Shown here one piece after another: positions 35,618 through 44,639 of a stretch of 64,000 bases of DNA. The first letter of the stretch is position 1; every line of letters begins with the position of its first letter. Source of the stretch: Frankiales bacterium (lineage in GTDB: Bacteria; Actinomycetota; Actinomycetes; Mycobacteriales; Jatrophihabitantaceae). The stretch is from contig JAOPUZ010000011.1 of assembly GCA_025966315.1 (NCBI GenBank), positions 24,680 through 88,679 on the forward strand, written 5' to 3'. Made by a program: the position numbers and the translations under genes. A model generated the notes under the pieces. The model worked only from the letters and a program-made list of their open reading frames with translations. It did no database searches and was not told the DNA's origin.

Positions 35618-36460
35618 ATGTTGCCGCCCTTCGGCCTGGCCCGCCCGCGATCCGTCTCGGCCGCGCTGGCCGAGCTGGACGAGGACTCGGTGCCGTACTG
35701 GGGCGGCACCGAACTGCTGCTGGCGATGCGGATGGGCCTGATCCGCCCGCGCCAACTGGTCGACCTGAAGGGCATCGCCGAGCTGACCGAGGTCCGAATC
35801 GAGGACGGCGAGTTGGTGCTCGGCGCCGGGCTGAGTCATGACGAGGTCGCCCGCGATCCCCTGGTGGCCGAACACGCGCCGTTGCTGGCCTACGCCGAGG
35901 CGCTGGTCGGCAACGCGCGGGTTCGGGCCCAGGGCACGATCGGTGGCAATCTGTGTTTTGCCGAGCCTCGATCCGATGTGGCCACCGTGCTCAGCGCCTT
36001 GTCGGCCGAGGTCCGGCTGGTCGCCGCGGACGGGACGGACGGGGCGGACGGGACCGACGGGGCCGACGGGACTAGAGAACGACGGCTGGACATGGCCGCC
36101 TTCCTGCTCGGCCCGTACTGGACTGACCGGCAACCGGACGAATTGCTGGTCGACGTCCGGATCCCGTTGCCGGTCACGGCCGGGGTGTACCTGAAGTATC
36201 AGACCGTCGAACGGCCCACGGTCGGTGTCGCGGCCGTCGCGCGAGGTGCGGCGGGGTGCCGGCTGGTGGTCGGCGCGGTTGGTGAATTGCCCGCCGGTTT
36301 CGATTTCGAGGACGTCGCGAGCGTGGACGCCGAAGCCATTGCCGGTGAGCTCGAACCGACGCCCGACCTGACCGGCAGCATCTTGTACAAGCGCCACGTC
36401 ACGGCTGTCTTCATTCGCCGGGCGCTGGCCGAATTGGCGGAGAAAGTGAGCGCCCCATGA
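35618..36460 (+). CDS. Molybdenum hydroxylase FAD-binding subunit (CoxM/XdhB-like)
   Basis: 280 residues. FAD motifs YWGGTELLLAMRMG and ALVGNARVRAQGTIGGNLCFAEP (the GGN loop); the C-terminal domain follows. A low-complexity insertion GTDGADGTDGADGT around residue 140-155 comes from 9-nt DNA repeats. It shuttles electrons from the 2Fe-2S subunit to the acceptor. The stop (ATGA) overlaps the start of a MIRU-like mini-ORF that connects it to the iron-sulfur subunit. Confidence 0.87.
   Translation: MLPPFGLARPRSVSAALAELDEDSVPYWGGTELLLAMRMGLIRPRQLVDLKGIAELTEVRIEDGELVLGAGLSHDEVARDPLVAEHAPLLAYAEALVGNARVRAQGTIGGNLCFAEPRSDVATVLSALSAEVRLVAADGTDGADGTDGADGTRERRLDMAAFLLGPYWTDRQPDELLVDVRIPLPVTAGVYLKYQTVERPTVGVAAVARGAAGCRLVVGAVGELPAGFDFEDVASVDAEAIAGELEPTPDLTGSILYKRHVTAVFIRRALAELAEKVSAP
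36032..36073 (+). repeat. In-frame 9-nt microsatellite
   Basis: Four units GGGACGGAC, GGGGCGGAC, GGGACCGAC, GGGGCCGAC plus a partial GGGACT, encoding (GTDGAD)n inside the FAD subunit. The multiple of three keeps the frame, so copy number can vary without breaking the gene. Confidence 0.9.
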
Positions 36461-36546
36461 GTGAGCATCGCAGCGAGCGCCAGCGAGTGAGGAGCGGAGC
36501 GAATGCCAGCGATGAGCGCTCGCGCGAAGAGCCGGCAGCCTCATGA
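36457..36546 (+). repeat. MIRU-like translatable repeat, copy A
   Basis: A 29-codon ORF starting at ATGA with the FAD subunit stop and ending TCATGA, where its stop overlaps the ATG of the iron-sulfur subunit. The product starts MSEHRSERQRVRSGANASDE. The unit of 86 nt is closely similar to three units at 40659-40932. The sequence is arranged so that translation can pass from gene to repeat to gene. The iron-sulfur gene itself begins with the same 12 nt as the repeat, as expected if insertion duplicated the start region. Confidence 0.85.
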
Positions 36547-37061
36547 GTGAGCATGAGTTGAGTGAGCAGCCGCTGGACACCGAGATCCAGACGCATATCA
36601 ACGGCCGGCCGATTGCCCGACGGGTACGTAACCGCGCGACCCTGGCCCAGTTCTTGCGTGATGACCTAGGCCTGACCGGTACGAAGCTCAGCTGCGAATT
36701 GCAGGTCTGCGGCGTGTGCTCGGTCCTGGTGGACGATCGACCGGTCAGTGCGTGCACCTACCTTGCGGTCGACGTCGATGGCCGCCAAGTGCGAACCGTG
36801 GAGGGCTTGGCCTGTAACGGCAAACTCAATGCGCTGCAGAGCGCCTTCGTCGAGAACTTCGCCCTGCAATGCGGATTCTGCACCGCGGGATTTCTGATGA
36901 TGTCGACGTCGCTGCTGGAGCGCAACCCCGACCCGTCCGAACACGAAGTCGTCGAATACCTGGACGGCAACATCTGCCGATGCACCGGTTACGAACCGAT
37001 CGTGCAGGCCGTACTTGACGCGGCGGGCCGGATCCGGGCGGCGGGGACCAGCGATGACTGA
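36543..37061 (+). CDS. Molybdenum hydroxylase 2Fe-2S subunit (CoxS/XdhC-like)
   Basis: 172 residues. Plant-type ferredoxin domain with the four Cys GTKLSCELQVCGVCSVLV...C, then an all-alpha domain with the second cluster, ALQCGFCTAGFLM and NICRCTGYEPIV. These two clusters transfer electrons from Mo to FAD. The start lies inside the 3' end of the MIRU-like repeat; its stop overlaps the start of the large subunit (ATGACTGA). Confidence 0.92.
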   Translation: MSEHELSEQPLDTEIQTHINGRPIARRVRNRATLAQFLRDDLGLTGTKLSCELQVCGVCSVLVDDRPVSACTYLAVDVDGRQVRTVEGLACNGKLNALQSAFVENFALQCGFCTAGFLMMSTSLLERNPDPSEHEVVEYLDGNICRCTGYEPIVQAVLDAAGRIRAAGTSDD

Positions 37062-39402
37062 CTCGAAGATGAAAGCGCATCCGGTGTTCCCCGAACATTC
37101 CGGAAAGTCCTTTGCCGGCAAGGCCGTGCTCCGCCGCGACCTCAAAGAGAAGGTGACCGGCGCCGCCGTCTACACGGTCGACGTGGTGCCGCCGGGCTGT
37201 CTGCACGCGGTCGTGGTCCGCAGCGACCGCGCCCATGCGCGGATCATCGACGTGGACCGGAGCGAGGCGCTGGCCGTGCCCGGTGTGGTCGCGGTGATCA
37301 CCTCCGATGATCTGACCGGGCTGTTCCCGAGGTTTGGTCACATCGTCCCCGACCACTGCATTTTGGCTATCGACAAGGTGCGTTACTACGGCGAGCCGGT
37401 CGTGCTGGTCATCGGTGACGACCTCTATTCGGCTTCTGACGGCGCTGATCTGGTCCGGATCGAGTACGACGAGTTGCCGGCCGTGATGACCATCGACGAG
37501 GCGCTGGCGCCGGACGCGACGCTGGTACACGAGGAGCAATACGCCTCGACCGGTGACGAATCCTTCTCGGCGATGGCCGCCGCGCCGGACGACAGCGACA
37601 CCGCGTTGCCGGCCACGGACAACATCACGCACTCCCACGAGCTGGCCTGGGGCGATGTGCAGGCCGCCTTCGCCGCCTCAGACGTGATCGTCGAGACGCT
37701 GATTCACTTTCCGATGCTGTACGGCTACGCGATGGAGCCCTACAACTCGGTCGCGCACTTCACCGATGACGGTCTGCATGTAACCAGTTCGGCCCAGCAT
37801 CCGTACATGGTCCGCACCGACCTGGCGCGGGTGTTCGACCTGCCGTTGGCGAAGGTGCGAGTCGATGTTCCTTATCTGGGCGGGGGATACGGCACCAAGT
37901 CGTACACCAAGCTCGAACCGTTGGCCGCGATCGGCGCCTGGATCACCAAACGCCCGGTGAAGCTGGTGGTCGATGTCGAAGGTGCCATCTACACCACCCG
38001 GGCCGATGCGGCCCAGACCCGGATGCGGACCGGATTCACCAGCGACGGCGTGATCCTGGCCCGCGAGTACGAAGTGATTCTGGAATCAGGCGCCTACGCC
38101 GACAACAGCCCGCTGGTACTGGCCAAAGCGGTCAACCGTGCGTTCGGGCCGTACCGGGTGCCGAATATCGCCGGGCGCGGTAAGTCGGTCTACACGAATA
38201 CCGCGCCGGCCTCCTCCTACCGCGGTTTCGGTGCCCCGCAGGGTGCCTTGGCCGGAGAGCTCAATCTCGACCAGGCCGCCGAACAACTAGGGCTGGATCC
38301 GTATGAGCTGCGCCGGCGCAACCTCGTCCACCCGGGCGAAGAGATCCTGCCCGGCAAGCGAGGCATCGATGCCGACCTGCACGCAGACCTGGGCATGCTC
38401 GAAGAATCGTTGAAACGTGATGCCTCCGACCAGCCGATGCACGGGATCGGGGTCGGTCTGGCCGCTTCGGATGCCGGAGCGTTCCCGGTGTCGACCGCCA
38501 TCGTCCGGATCCAGACCGACGGCTCGGCCGTGGTGATGAGTGGTGCCACCGAGATGGGTCAAGGCAGCAAGTCGGTGCTGGTGCAGCTGGTGGCCGAGGA
38601 GCTCGGCATTCCGATGGAGGTCGTGCAGGTTGTGCAGTCCGACACCGGAGCGGGCTCGTACGAGCGCACCACCGGCGCCAGCCGGACCACGACGCTGGTC
38701 GGGCTCGCCGTGCAGCGGGCCTGCGGTGACGCGCGGCGCAAGATTGCCGAGATGGCGTCGGAGATCTTCGAGTGCACACCGGACCTGATCGACCATCTGC
38801 CGGGTGGTATCAGCGGTCCAGACGGACTCAGTGCCACGTTCGGCGAAGTGATCCAGCGCTGGTTCGGTGCCGAGGCCGGCGAAGTCACCGGTGTGGGCAC
38901 GGTACGTCGAGAGGGTGTCACGCAAAAGATGCCGCCCTTTTGGGAAGTCGGCGTGGTCGGCGTGGAGGTCGCGGTCGATCCCGAGACCGGCTTCGTCACC
39001 GTCGAGCAGCTGGTCACCGTCGCTGATGTCGGTTTCGCCATGAATCCCAAGGCTGTCGAGGGCCAGGACCTGGGCGCGGCGACCCAGGGTCTCGGGTACT
39101 CGCTCTACGAGGAATTGGTTTACGACGGGCCACAGATCGTGAATCCGAATGTGGTCGAATACCGCGTGCCGCGGATGGGCGATCTGCCCAAGAAGATCGA
39201 CACGATGATTGCCCAGCGCGGTGATGGCGTAGGCCCGTACGGGGCCAAAGGTGCTGGTGAAGGTGCGCTCAACCCGATGGGACCGGCCGTGGCCAGCGCG
39301 ATCGCGCGAGCGACCGGAAAGTGGCCAGATCGGTTACCCCTTACTCCGGAACGGGTTTGGCGCCTTATGAACGGATTACCGGAGGCCGACGATCTCGGTT
39401 AA
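37054..39402 (+). CDS. Molybdenum hydroxylase large (molybdopterin) subunit
   Basis: 782 residues from the ATG at 37054. Xanthine-oxidase-family: RRDLKEKVTGAAVYTVD at the start, LGGGYGTKSYTKLEP, SSYRGFGAPQGALAGE (a YRGFG-type loop, not the AYRxAGR/CSFR of CO dehydrogenase), GATEMGQGSKSVL, and GAKGAGEGALNP with the catalytic Glu near the C-terminus. It contains the active site that hydroxylates an electron-poor carbon with water. The missing CSFR loop argues against CO oxidation and for an aldehyde, purine or N-heterocycle substrate. No xdhC-type maturation factor is nearby. Confidence 0.92.
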   Translation: MTDSKMKAHPVFPEHSGKSFAGKAVLRRDLKEKVTGAAVYTVDVVPPGCLHAVVVRSDRAHARIIDVDRSEALAVPGVVAVITSDDLTGLFPRFGHIVPDHCILAIDKVRYYGEPVVLVIGDDLYSASDGADLVRIEYDELPAVMTIDEALAPDATLVHEEQYASTGDESFSAMAAAPDDSDTALPATDNITHSHELAWGDVQAAFAASDVIVETLIHFPMLYGYAMEPYNSVAHFTDDGLHVTSSAQHPYMVRTDLARVFDLPLAKVRVDVPYLGGGYGTKSYTKLEPLAAIGAWITKRPVKLVVDVEGAIYTTRADAAQTRMRTGFTSDGVILAREYEVILESGAYADNSPLVLAKAVNRAFGPYRVPNIAGRGKSVYTNTAPASSYRGFGAPQGALAGELNLDQAAEQLGLDPYELRRRNLVHPGEEILPGKRGIDADLHADLGMLEESLKRDASDQPMHGIGVGLAASDAGAFPVSTAIVRIQTDGSAVVMSGATEMGQGSKSVLVQLVAEELGIPMEVVQVVQSDTGAGSYERTTGASRTTTLVGLAVQRACGDARRKIAEMASEIFECTPDLIDHLPGGISGPDGLSATFGEVIQRWFGAEAGEVTGVGTVRREGVTQKMPPFWEVGVVGVEVAVDPETGFVTVEQLVTVADVGFAMNPKAVEGQDLGAATQGLGYSLYEELVYDGPQIVNPNVVEYRVPRMGDLPKKIDTMIAQRGDGVGPYGAKGAGEGALNPMGPAVASAIARATGKWPDRLPLTPERVWRLMNGLPEADDLG

Positions 39403-39450
39403 CACCGTGGACACAATCGGAAAACGACGTGTCAATATTTCAATTTGATA

Positions 39451-39471
39451 ATTGTAGCCAAAATACTTGAC
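39451..39471 (+). promoter_or_regulatory. Conserved box upstream of first binding-protein gene
   Basis: ATTGTAGCCAAAATACTTGAC matches 18 of 21 bases of the box at 44640-44660 before the second binding-protein gene. The TTGAC end can serve as -35 (TTGACG 39467-39472); CACACTAAT at 39492-39500 could be the -10. The surrounding DNA is unusually AT-rich for this genome. Confidence 0.65.
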
Positions 39472-39568
39472 GGCTACCCGGGGGCTGGGGCCACACTAAT
39501 GCCCTCCCCAATTGCCTATGCGCCGAATTTCCACGGGGCAGACAACCTGATATCGATAAAGGGGTCCG

Positions 39569-40636
39569 ATGAACAAGCGACTGCTTGCCACCTGCGCCGG
39601 CGTGACGGCCATCGTGCTGGCTGTTACCGGTTGCGCCGGTAAGCACACCACCAACGGCGCCGGCGCCTCGACGGGATCGAGTGACACCTTCTCGATGACG
39701 TCGTCCGCGGCCTGTGACGCCGCGGCCAGCAACGATGGCGGCACGTTGAACTACTGGACGTCGACGGACCCGGATGTCTTCCAGAAAGAGATCCAGCCGT
39801 TCAACGCCAAATATCCGGGCATCAAGATCAAGTACACCTCGCTGCGGCCGGCCGACATGGTTCAGCGGATCGTGGCCGAGGTACAGGCTCGGCACCCGCT
39901 CGACGTGGACGCCATCGCCGGTGACCTGCCCTCGTTCGCCCCGCTGTTCGACCAGAAACTGATCACCGCGGTGGATTGGACGAAGCTGGGCGTCCCGGCC
40001 GACATCCAGTTCACCCTCAACGGCTACACCACCATCCGGACCTACCGCGAGGTGTTGGGCTTGGGTTACAACACCAAGCTGGTGCAGCCGTCCGAGTTGC
40101 CGGACACCTGGGCCGGCTTGCTCGACTCGAAGTGGTCGGGCCAGGTCATCGCCGACCCGCGCGGGATCTACCTGTCGGGACTGGCGCTGGGCATGGGCGA
40201 GCAGCAGTCCGTCGACTGGTTCAAGAACTTCCTCAAGCTCGACAAGCCCTTGATCATCAAGGGTGCGACGGCCAGCATGCAGAGCATCGTCTCCGGGCAG
40301 GCCAAGCTCACCACCAGCTCGCACGACGCCGAGGCCGCCGAGCAGCAGTCCGACGGTGCGCCGGTCGGCATCAAGTACCTGGACATCGTGCCGACGCAGG
40401 ACTGGTACGCACTGATCATGAAGGGCGCCAAGCACCCCGAGGCGGCCGCGTGCTTCTACTCCTGGTGGACAGGCGCCGAAGGACAGGCCCAACAGCTGAA
40501 GTACGAGTTCAAGAGCGACAAGTCGGCTCCGGACGGGTTGCCGGCCGGCGCCAAGGTCGTCGCCATCAACGACCCGGATCAGGCCGCCTTGGCCACCAAG
40601 GTCGCCGACGAGTACGCGAAATTGATGGGTCAGTGA
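39569..40636 (+). CDS. ABC transporter substrate-binding lipoprotein (extracellular solute-binding family 1)
   Basis: 355 residues. Signal peptide with lipobox LAVTGC (Cys22), Ser/Thr/Gly-rich linker, then a periplasmic-binding fold beginning LNYWTSTDPDVFQKEIQPFN, typical of iron(III)/spermidine/thiamine-type binding proteins. There is no obvious Tyr cluster for ferric iron. It is followed by three MIRU-like mini-ORFs and then the ATPase and permease genes. A paralogue lies at 44776-45858. Location after the Mo-hydroxylase suggests that it captures the pathway substrate. Confidence 0.88.
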   Translation: MNKRLLATCAGVTAIVLAVTGCAGKHTTNGAGASTGSSDTFSMTSSAACDAAASNDGGTLNYWTSTDPDVFQKEIQPFNAKYPGIKIKYTSLRPADMVQRIVAEVQARHPLDVDAIAGDLPSFAPLFDQKLITAVDWTKLGVPADIQFTLNGYTTIRTYREVLGLGYNTKLVQPSELPDTWAGLLDSKWSGQVIADPRGIYLSGLALGMGEQQSVDWFKNFLKLDKPLIIKGATASMQSIVSGQAKLTTSSHDAEAAEQQSDGAPVGIKYLDIVPTQDWYALIMKGAKHPEAAACFYSWWTGAEGQAQQLKYEFKSDKSAPDGLPAGAKVVAINDPDQAALATKVADEYAKLMGQ

Positions 40637-40658
40637 CCCACCACGGAGGGGGACGGCC

Positions 40659-40932
40659 ATGAGTGAGCATCGCAGGGAGCGCCAGCGAGCGAGGCGCGGA
40701 GCGAATGTCAGCGATGAGCGCTCGCGCGAAGAGCAGGAGACTTCATGAGTGAGCATCGCAGGGAGCGCCAGCGAGCTGGCTTCGAACAGCGAGCGGGAGC
40801 GAATGTCAGCGATGAGCGCTCGCGCGAGGAGCAGGAGACCTCATGAGTGAGCATCGCAGGGAGCGCCAGCGAGCGAGGCGCGGAGCGAATGTCAGCGATG
40901 AGCGCTCGCGCGAAGAGCAGGAGACCTCATGA
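40659..40932 (+). repeat. Tandem MIRU-like translatable repeats, copies B, C, D
   Basis: Three consecutive mini-ORFs: B 40659-40748, C 40745-40846 and D 40843-40932. Each starts ATGAGTGAGCAT and ends TCATGA, overlapping the next start by ATGA; D's stop overlaps the ATG of the ATPase gene at 40929. Products start MSEHRRERQRARRGANVSDE (29 residues; C has an internal in-frame change of +12 nt giving 33). B is preceded by a ribosome site (GGAGGGGGA). The stop/start chain means ribosomes entering at B can reinitiate through to the ATPase. Confidence 0.88.
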
Positions 40933-42095
40933 GTGCGATCAAGGTCGAACAGCTCGAGCATTGTTATGACGACCGCGGCCGCACCGTCACCGCGGTGGAC
41001 CACATCGACTTCGAGGTGGAAGAGAACGAGTTCTACACGTTGCTCGGCCCCAGCGGTTGCGGCAAAACCACGACCCTGCGCTGCCTGGCTGGTCTGGAGC
41101 AACCCACCAGCGGCACGATTTCCCTCGATGATGTCGTGGTTTTCTCTTCCCGCAGCGTGGTGCCGACCCACCGTCGCGATATCGGCATGGTCTTTCAGGA
41201 CTACGCCGTGTGGCCACACATGACGGTGTTCGACAACGTTGCCTTCCCGTTGCGGGTCGGCAAGCGCCAATCGTCGTCCGTGATCAAGGAAAAAGTCCAC
41301 GAGGCGCTCGAACTCGTGAACATGGACGAGTTCGCCGAGCGGCAGGCCACCCAGCTCTCGGGTGGGCAGCAGCAACGTCTGTCGCTGGCGCGCGCCTTGG
41401 TACGCCAGCCGAAGGTACTGCTCCTGGACGAGCCGCTGTCGAACCTGGACGCCAAGCTGCGCGAGCAGATGCGTAAAGAACTGCGGATGTTGCAACGCCG
41501 GATCAAGGTGACCACGATCTTCGTCACCCACGATCAGGTCGAGGCCCTGTCGATGTCGAACCGGATCGCGGTCATGAACCGCGGCGTGATCGCTCAGGTC
41601 GGTACGCCGCGCGAGATCTATCAGACGCCGAACAGTGAGTTCGTGGCTGCCTTCGTCGGTGCGACCACGTTCCTGCGTGGCAGCTACGTCGGGCCGGCTT
41701 CCACGCCTGGTTTCGTCCGCCTGGAGACGGGCATCGGCGCGCTGATCGCCAAGACGGACAAGGCCATGGTGCCGGGCGAGCCGGTCACGCTCGCCGTTCG
41801 TCCCGAGGCGATCCGGGTCACCGAAGAGGAGAACCTCAACCCGCTGACCAACAGCATTTCCGCCGTCGTGGACATCGGGCTGTTCATCGGTGAGGCGGTC
41901 GATTACCACATCTATGTCGGTGACGAGCTGATCCGGGTCAAGGGGAGTCCGCACAGCCGATTCCGCCGCCGTGACAAGGTCTTCCTCGAGATTCCGCCGG
42001 AGGAATGCGTGTTGATCCACACCCCCACCAGCGCGGTCGAATCCCCGCTGGACGAGCCGGAACCCATCTTCGATCCGACGGTCGAGATCGTATGA
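40929..42095 (+). CDS. ABC transporter ATP-binding protein (PotA/FbpC type)
   Basis: 388 residues: Walker A GPSGCGKTTT, Q-loop VFQDYAVWPHM, signature LSGGQQQRLSLARAL, Walker B LLLDEPLSNLDAKLREQM, switch THDQVEAL, and a C-terminal TOBE regulatory domain. It powers uptake with the fused permease, whose start overlaps its stop. The start codon lies in the end of repeat D, so its translation is probably coupled to the mini-ORFs. Confidence 0.92.
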   Translation: MSAIKVEQLEHCYDDRGRTVTAVDHIDFEVEENEFYTLLGPSGCGKTTTLRCLAGLEQPTSGTISLDDVVVFSSRSVVPTHRRDIGMVFQDYAVWPHMTVFDNVAFPLRVGKRQSSSVIKEKVHEALELVNMDEFAERQATQLSGGQQQRLSLARALVRQPKVLLLDEPLSNLDAKLREQMRKELRMLQRRIKVTTIFVTHDQVEALSMSNRIAVMNRGVIAQVGTPREIYQTPNSEFVAAFVGATTFLRGSYVGPASTPGFVRLETGIGALIAKTDKAMVPGEPVTLAVRPEAIRVTEEENLNPLTNSISAVVDIGLFIGEAVDYHIYVGDELIRVKGSPHSRFRRRDKVFLEIPPEECVLIHTPTSAVESPLDEPEPIFDPTVEIV

Positions 42096-43873
42096 CCACG
42101 GTCCTCGAACCGCCGGCGGTAGCACCGCCGCCGCCCAGGCCGCGGCGGCAGCGTACCGGCTGGCGCCGCCGGGTCACCGCCCGCTCGGTGGTCAGCACGA
42201 TCACCATCCTGGTGTTGTTGTATCTCGTCCTCGGTCCGCTGATCATGCTGGTGTTGACCGCGTTCGAGGACACCAGCGGCGGCGTGGTCATCACCCCGCC
42301 GTTCCCGTGGACCAGTCAGAACTTCATCGACGTCTTCACCGACAGCCAGACGTATTCGGTGTTGTGGACCACGGTCGAGTTCTCGGTCGGGGCGTTGCTG
42401 TTCGCGTTCGTGGTCAGCCTGACGTTCTCGTGGTTGATCGAACGCACGGACCTACCGGCCCGCAACACGGTCTTCGTGTTCGTGGTGGCCCCGCAGGGAA
42501 TTCCGGGCGTCATCTCGGCCATTGCCTGGAGCCTGTTGCTCAACCCGACCAACGGGTTCGTGAACCTGGTGCTGCGCAGCGTCATCCACAGCAAGAGCAC
42601 GACCGGTCCGCTCAACGTCTACTCGCTGCCCTGGATGATCCTGGTGCAGGGAATGGCCTTGGTGCCGCTGACCTTCCTGCTGGTGACCGCCTCCTTGCGC
42701 GGCATGAACGCCAGCCTCGAAGATGCCGCCCGCACCTCGGGATCCGGGTTCGGAACGATCGTCCGCCGGGTCACCTTGCCGCTGCTCAAGCCGGCCATCA
42801 TCGGTGCGCTGGTCTACGAATTCGTGACCGTGGTCGAGGCCGTGGACATCCCGCTGATCCTGGGTGTGCCCGGCCACGTGACGGTGCTGTCCACCCAGAT
42901 CTACAACGCGTCCCATCCACCGATCGGCCTGCCGAACTACGGGGTGGGTTCGACCTACGGCGGATTCCTGCTGATCCTGGCCTTGTTGCCGCTGATCGCC
43001 TACAACCGGGTGGTCGGTGATTCCGGCAGCTACGTGACGGTAACCGGCAAGACGTTCCGTCCCAAGACGCAGAAGCTCGGTAAGTGGAAGCCACTAGCGA
43101 TGCTGTTCGCATGGGGCTACATCTTCGTGGCCTTCGTGCTGCCGCTGGCCATCCTCATCTGGGCCAGCATTCAGCCTTATATCAGCACGGTGAGCAAAGA
43201 GGCGATCAAACGCTCGACCCTGGGCAGCTATCGCAAGACGTTGTCCGGCGACCTGTTCATCACCGCGTTGAAGAACACCCTCATTCTGGGGCTGTCGGCG
43301 GCGTTGGGATCGATGGTGCTGGCCGTCCTGGTCTCTTGGATCATCGTGCGATCCCGGTCAAGGCTGCGCTGGATGGCCGACGTGCTCGCCTTCCTGCCGC
43401 ACGCGATTCCCGGGGTCGTCATCGGTCTGGCCACCTTGCTGATGTACCTGCTCCTGCCGCTGCCGATTTACGGCACGATCTGGATCATCGTGATCGCGAT
43501 GGGCACCCAGTACGTCAGCCTGGGCACCAGACTGACCACCGGCGGCATCGCCCAGATCCAGCGCAGCCTGGAAGAGGCAGCGGAAGCGTCGGGCGCTCGG
43601 GGCTGGCAGGTCTGGTGGCGGGTACTGCTGCCGTTGCTGCGCCCGGTGTTCCTGAACGGGTTCTTGCTGGTCTTCCTGGCCAGCATTCAGAATCTGACGT
43701 TGCCATTGATGCTCTATTCGACCGGCAACCTGGTGATGTCCAGCCTCATCTACACCCGTTGGGATTACGGCGACGCCACCGGTACCGCCGTGCTCAGTGT
43801 GGTGATGACGGCAATCACGATCGTGGCCGCCCTGTTGCTGCGGCGTTCCAGCGGCAGCCGGATGGGCTCTTGA
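42092..43873 (+). CDS. ABC transporter permease, two fused membrane domains (FbpB/ThiP-like)
   Basis: 593 residues with about 12 TM helices in two homologous halves. Each half has an EAA loop contacting the ATPase (LEDAARTSGSGFGTIVRRVT and LEEAAEASGARGWQVWWRVL). The N-terminus is Pro/Arg-rich. This fused arrangement is typical of ferric iron, thiamine and related importers. Overlaps ATPase (ATGA) and GntR gene (TGATG). Confidence 0.9.
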   Translation: MTTVLEPPAVAPPPPRPRRQRTGWRRRVTARSVVSTITILVLLYLVLGPLIMLVLTAFEDTSGGVVITPPFPWTSQNFIDVFTDSQTYSVLWTTVEFSVGALLFAFVVSLTFSWLIERTDLPARNTVFVFVVAPQGIPGVISAIAWSLLLNPTNGFVNLVLRSVIHSKSTTGPLNVYSLPWMILVQGMALVPLTFLLVTASLRGMNASLEDAARTSGSGFGTIVRRVTLPLLKPAIIGALVYEFVTVVEAVDIPLILGVPGHVTVLSTQIYNASHPPIGLPNYGVGSTYGGFLLILALLPLIAYNRVVGDSGSYVTVTGKTFRPKTQKLGKWKPLAMLFAWGYIFVAFVLPLAILIWASIQPYISTVSKEAIKRSTLGSYRKTLSGDLFITALKNTLILGLSAALGSMVLAVLVSWIIVRSRSRLRWMADVLAFLPHAIPGVVIGLATLLMYLLLPLPIYGTIWIIVIAMGTQYVSLGTRLTTGGIAQIQRSLEEAAEASGARGWQVWWRVLLPLLRPVFLNGFLLVFLASIQNLTLPLMLYSTGNLVMSSLIYTRWDYGDATGTAVLSVVMTAITIVAALLLRRSSGSRMGS

Positions 43874-44601
43874 TGGCCCCGAAGAAGGGTCGCAATCTCA
43901 GTACGGACGCACGGTTCACCGAGGTCATCGACCATCTGGCCAGCGGTTATAAGACCATTGGCCAGATGGTGTACGGCGTCCTGCGCGAAGCCATCATCAA
44001 CGGCGCCTTCGCGCCGGGGGAGTGGTTGCGGCAGGAGTCGCTGGCCGAGGCCATTGGGGTGTCGCGCATTCCGGTGCGCACCGCGTTACTGCAACTGGAA
44101 TCTGAAGGGCTGGTCACCTTCCACCCGCACCGGGGCGCCCGGATCCGCACCATGTCGGCCGCCCAGATCGACGAGGTGTACCGCCTGCGGATGTTGTTGG
44201 AATGCCACGCCCTGCGGCTGTCGATGGCGCAGATGACGCCGGATCGGCTGGCCACCCTGACCAAGTTGGCGGCGGCACTGGACGCCGAGCCGGAGGGCGG
44301 CGAGTTCGTCGACACCCGGGTCGCGTTCTACCGGGAGGCCTACGACGTGGCCAACAACCCTTTGCTGGTCGGACTGATCGAGGATCTGCGGGGTCATGTC
44401 GGCCGTTACCTGCTCAGCTTCCGGGTGCACGGCGGCCGCTCGCACTCGCACACCGGACTGGTCGACATCATCGGCTGGGGCGATGTGGAAGCGGCCGAGA
44501 AATGGCTCTATGCCCACTTGGATGAGGTCCGCATCGGCATCCAGTCGCTGGCCGCCGATGAGGGTGCATCCCTGGCCAGCACAGTCGATCTGGTCGATTG
44601 A
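43873..44601 (+). CDS. GntR-family regulator, FCD (FadR) subfamily
   Basis: 242 residues: wHTH with VLREAIINGAFAPGEWLRQE and GVSRIPVRTALLQLESEGL, and an FCD all-helical sensor domain (Arg/His ligands in YRLRMLLECHALRL). FCD regulators usually bind carboxylate metabolites via a metal. Co-transcribed with the transporter (TGATG). It is the best candidate to bind the GTAT-containing palindromes at 30238-30253 and 31788-31804 and possibly the boxes upstream of the two binding proteins. Confidence 0.88.
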   Translation: MAPKKGRNLSTDARFTEVIDHLASGYKTIGQMVYGVLREAIINGAFAPGEWLRQESLAEAIGVSRIPVRTALLQLESEGLVTFHPHRGARIRTMSAAQIDEVYRLRMLLECHALRLSMAQMTPDRLATLTKLAAALDAEPEGGEFVDTRVAFYREAYDVANNPLLVGLIEDLRGHVGRYLLSFRVHGGRSHSHTGLVDIIGWGDVEAAEKWLYAHLDEVRIGIQSLAADEGASLASTVDLVD

Positions 44602-44639
44602 TCCTGCTCGGACGCATTTCCCGGAAATCGTGATTGTAA

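Noticed and set aside
37054..39402. Aerobic CO dehydrogenase (coxL)
   Set aside because: The active-site loop reads SSYRGFG rather than the AYRCSFR form of CoxL, and coxDEF genes are absent.
36457..40932. Mini-ORFs as toxin-antitoxin or leader peptides of attenuators
   Set aside because: The four copies are repeats of one unit bounded by ATGA junctions, which is better explained as an inserted MIRU-like element.
40806..42125. Minus-strand frame of 439 codons
   Set aside because: Mirror of the ABC ATPase gene, which has all ABC motifs.
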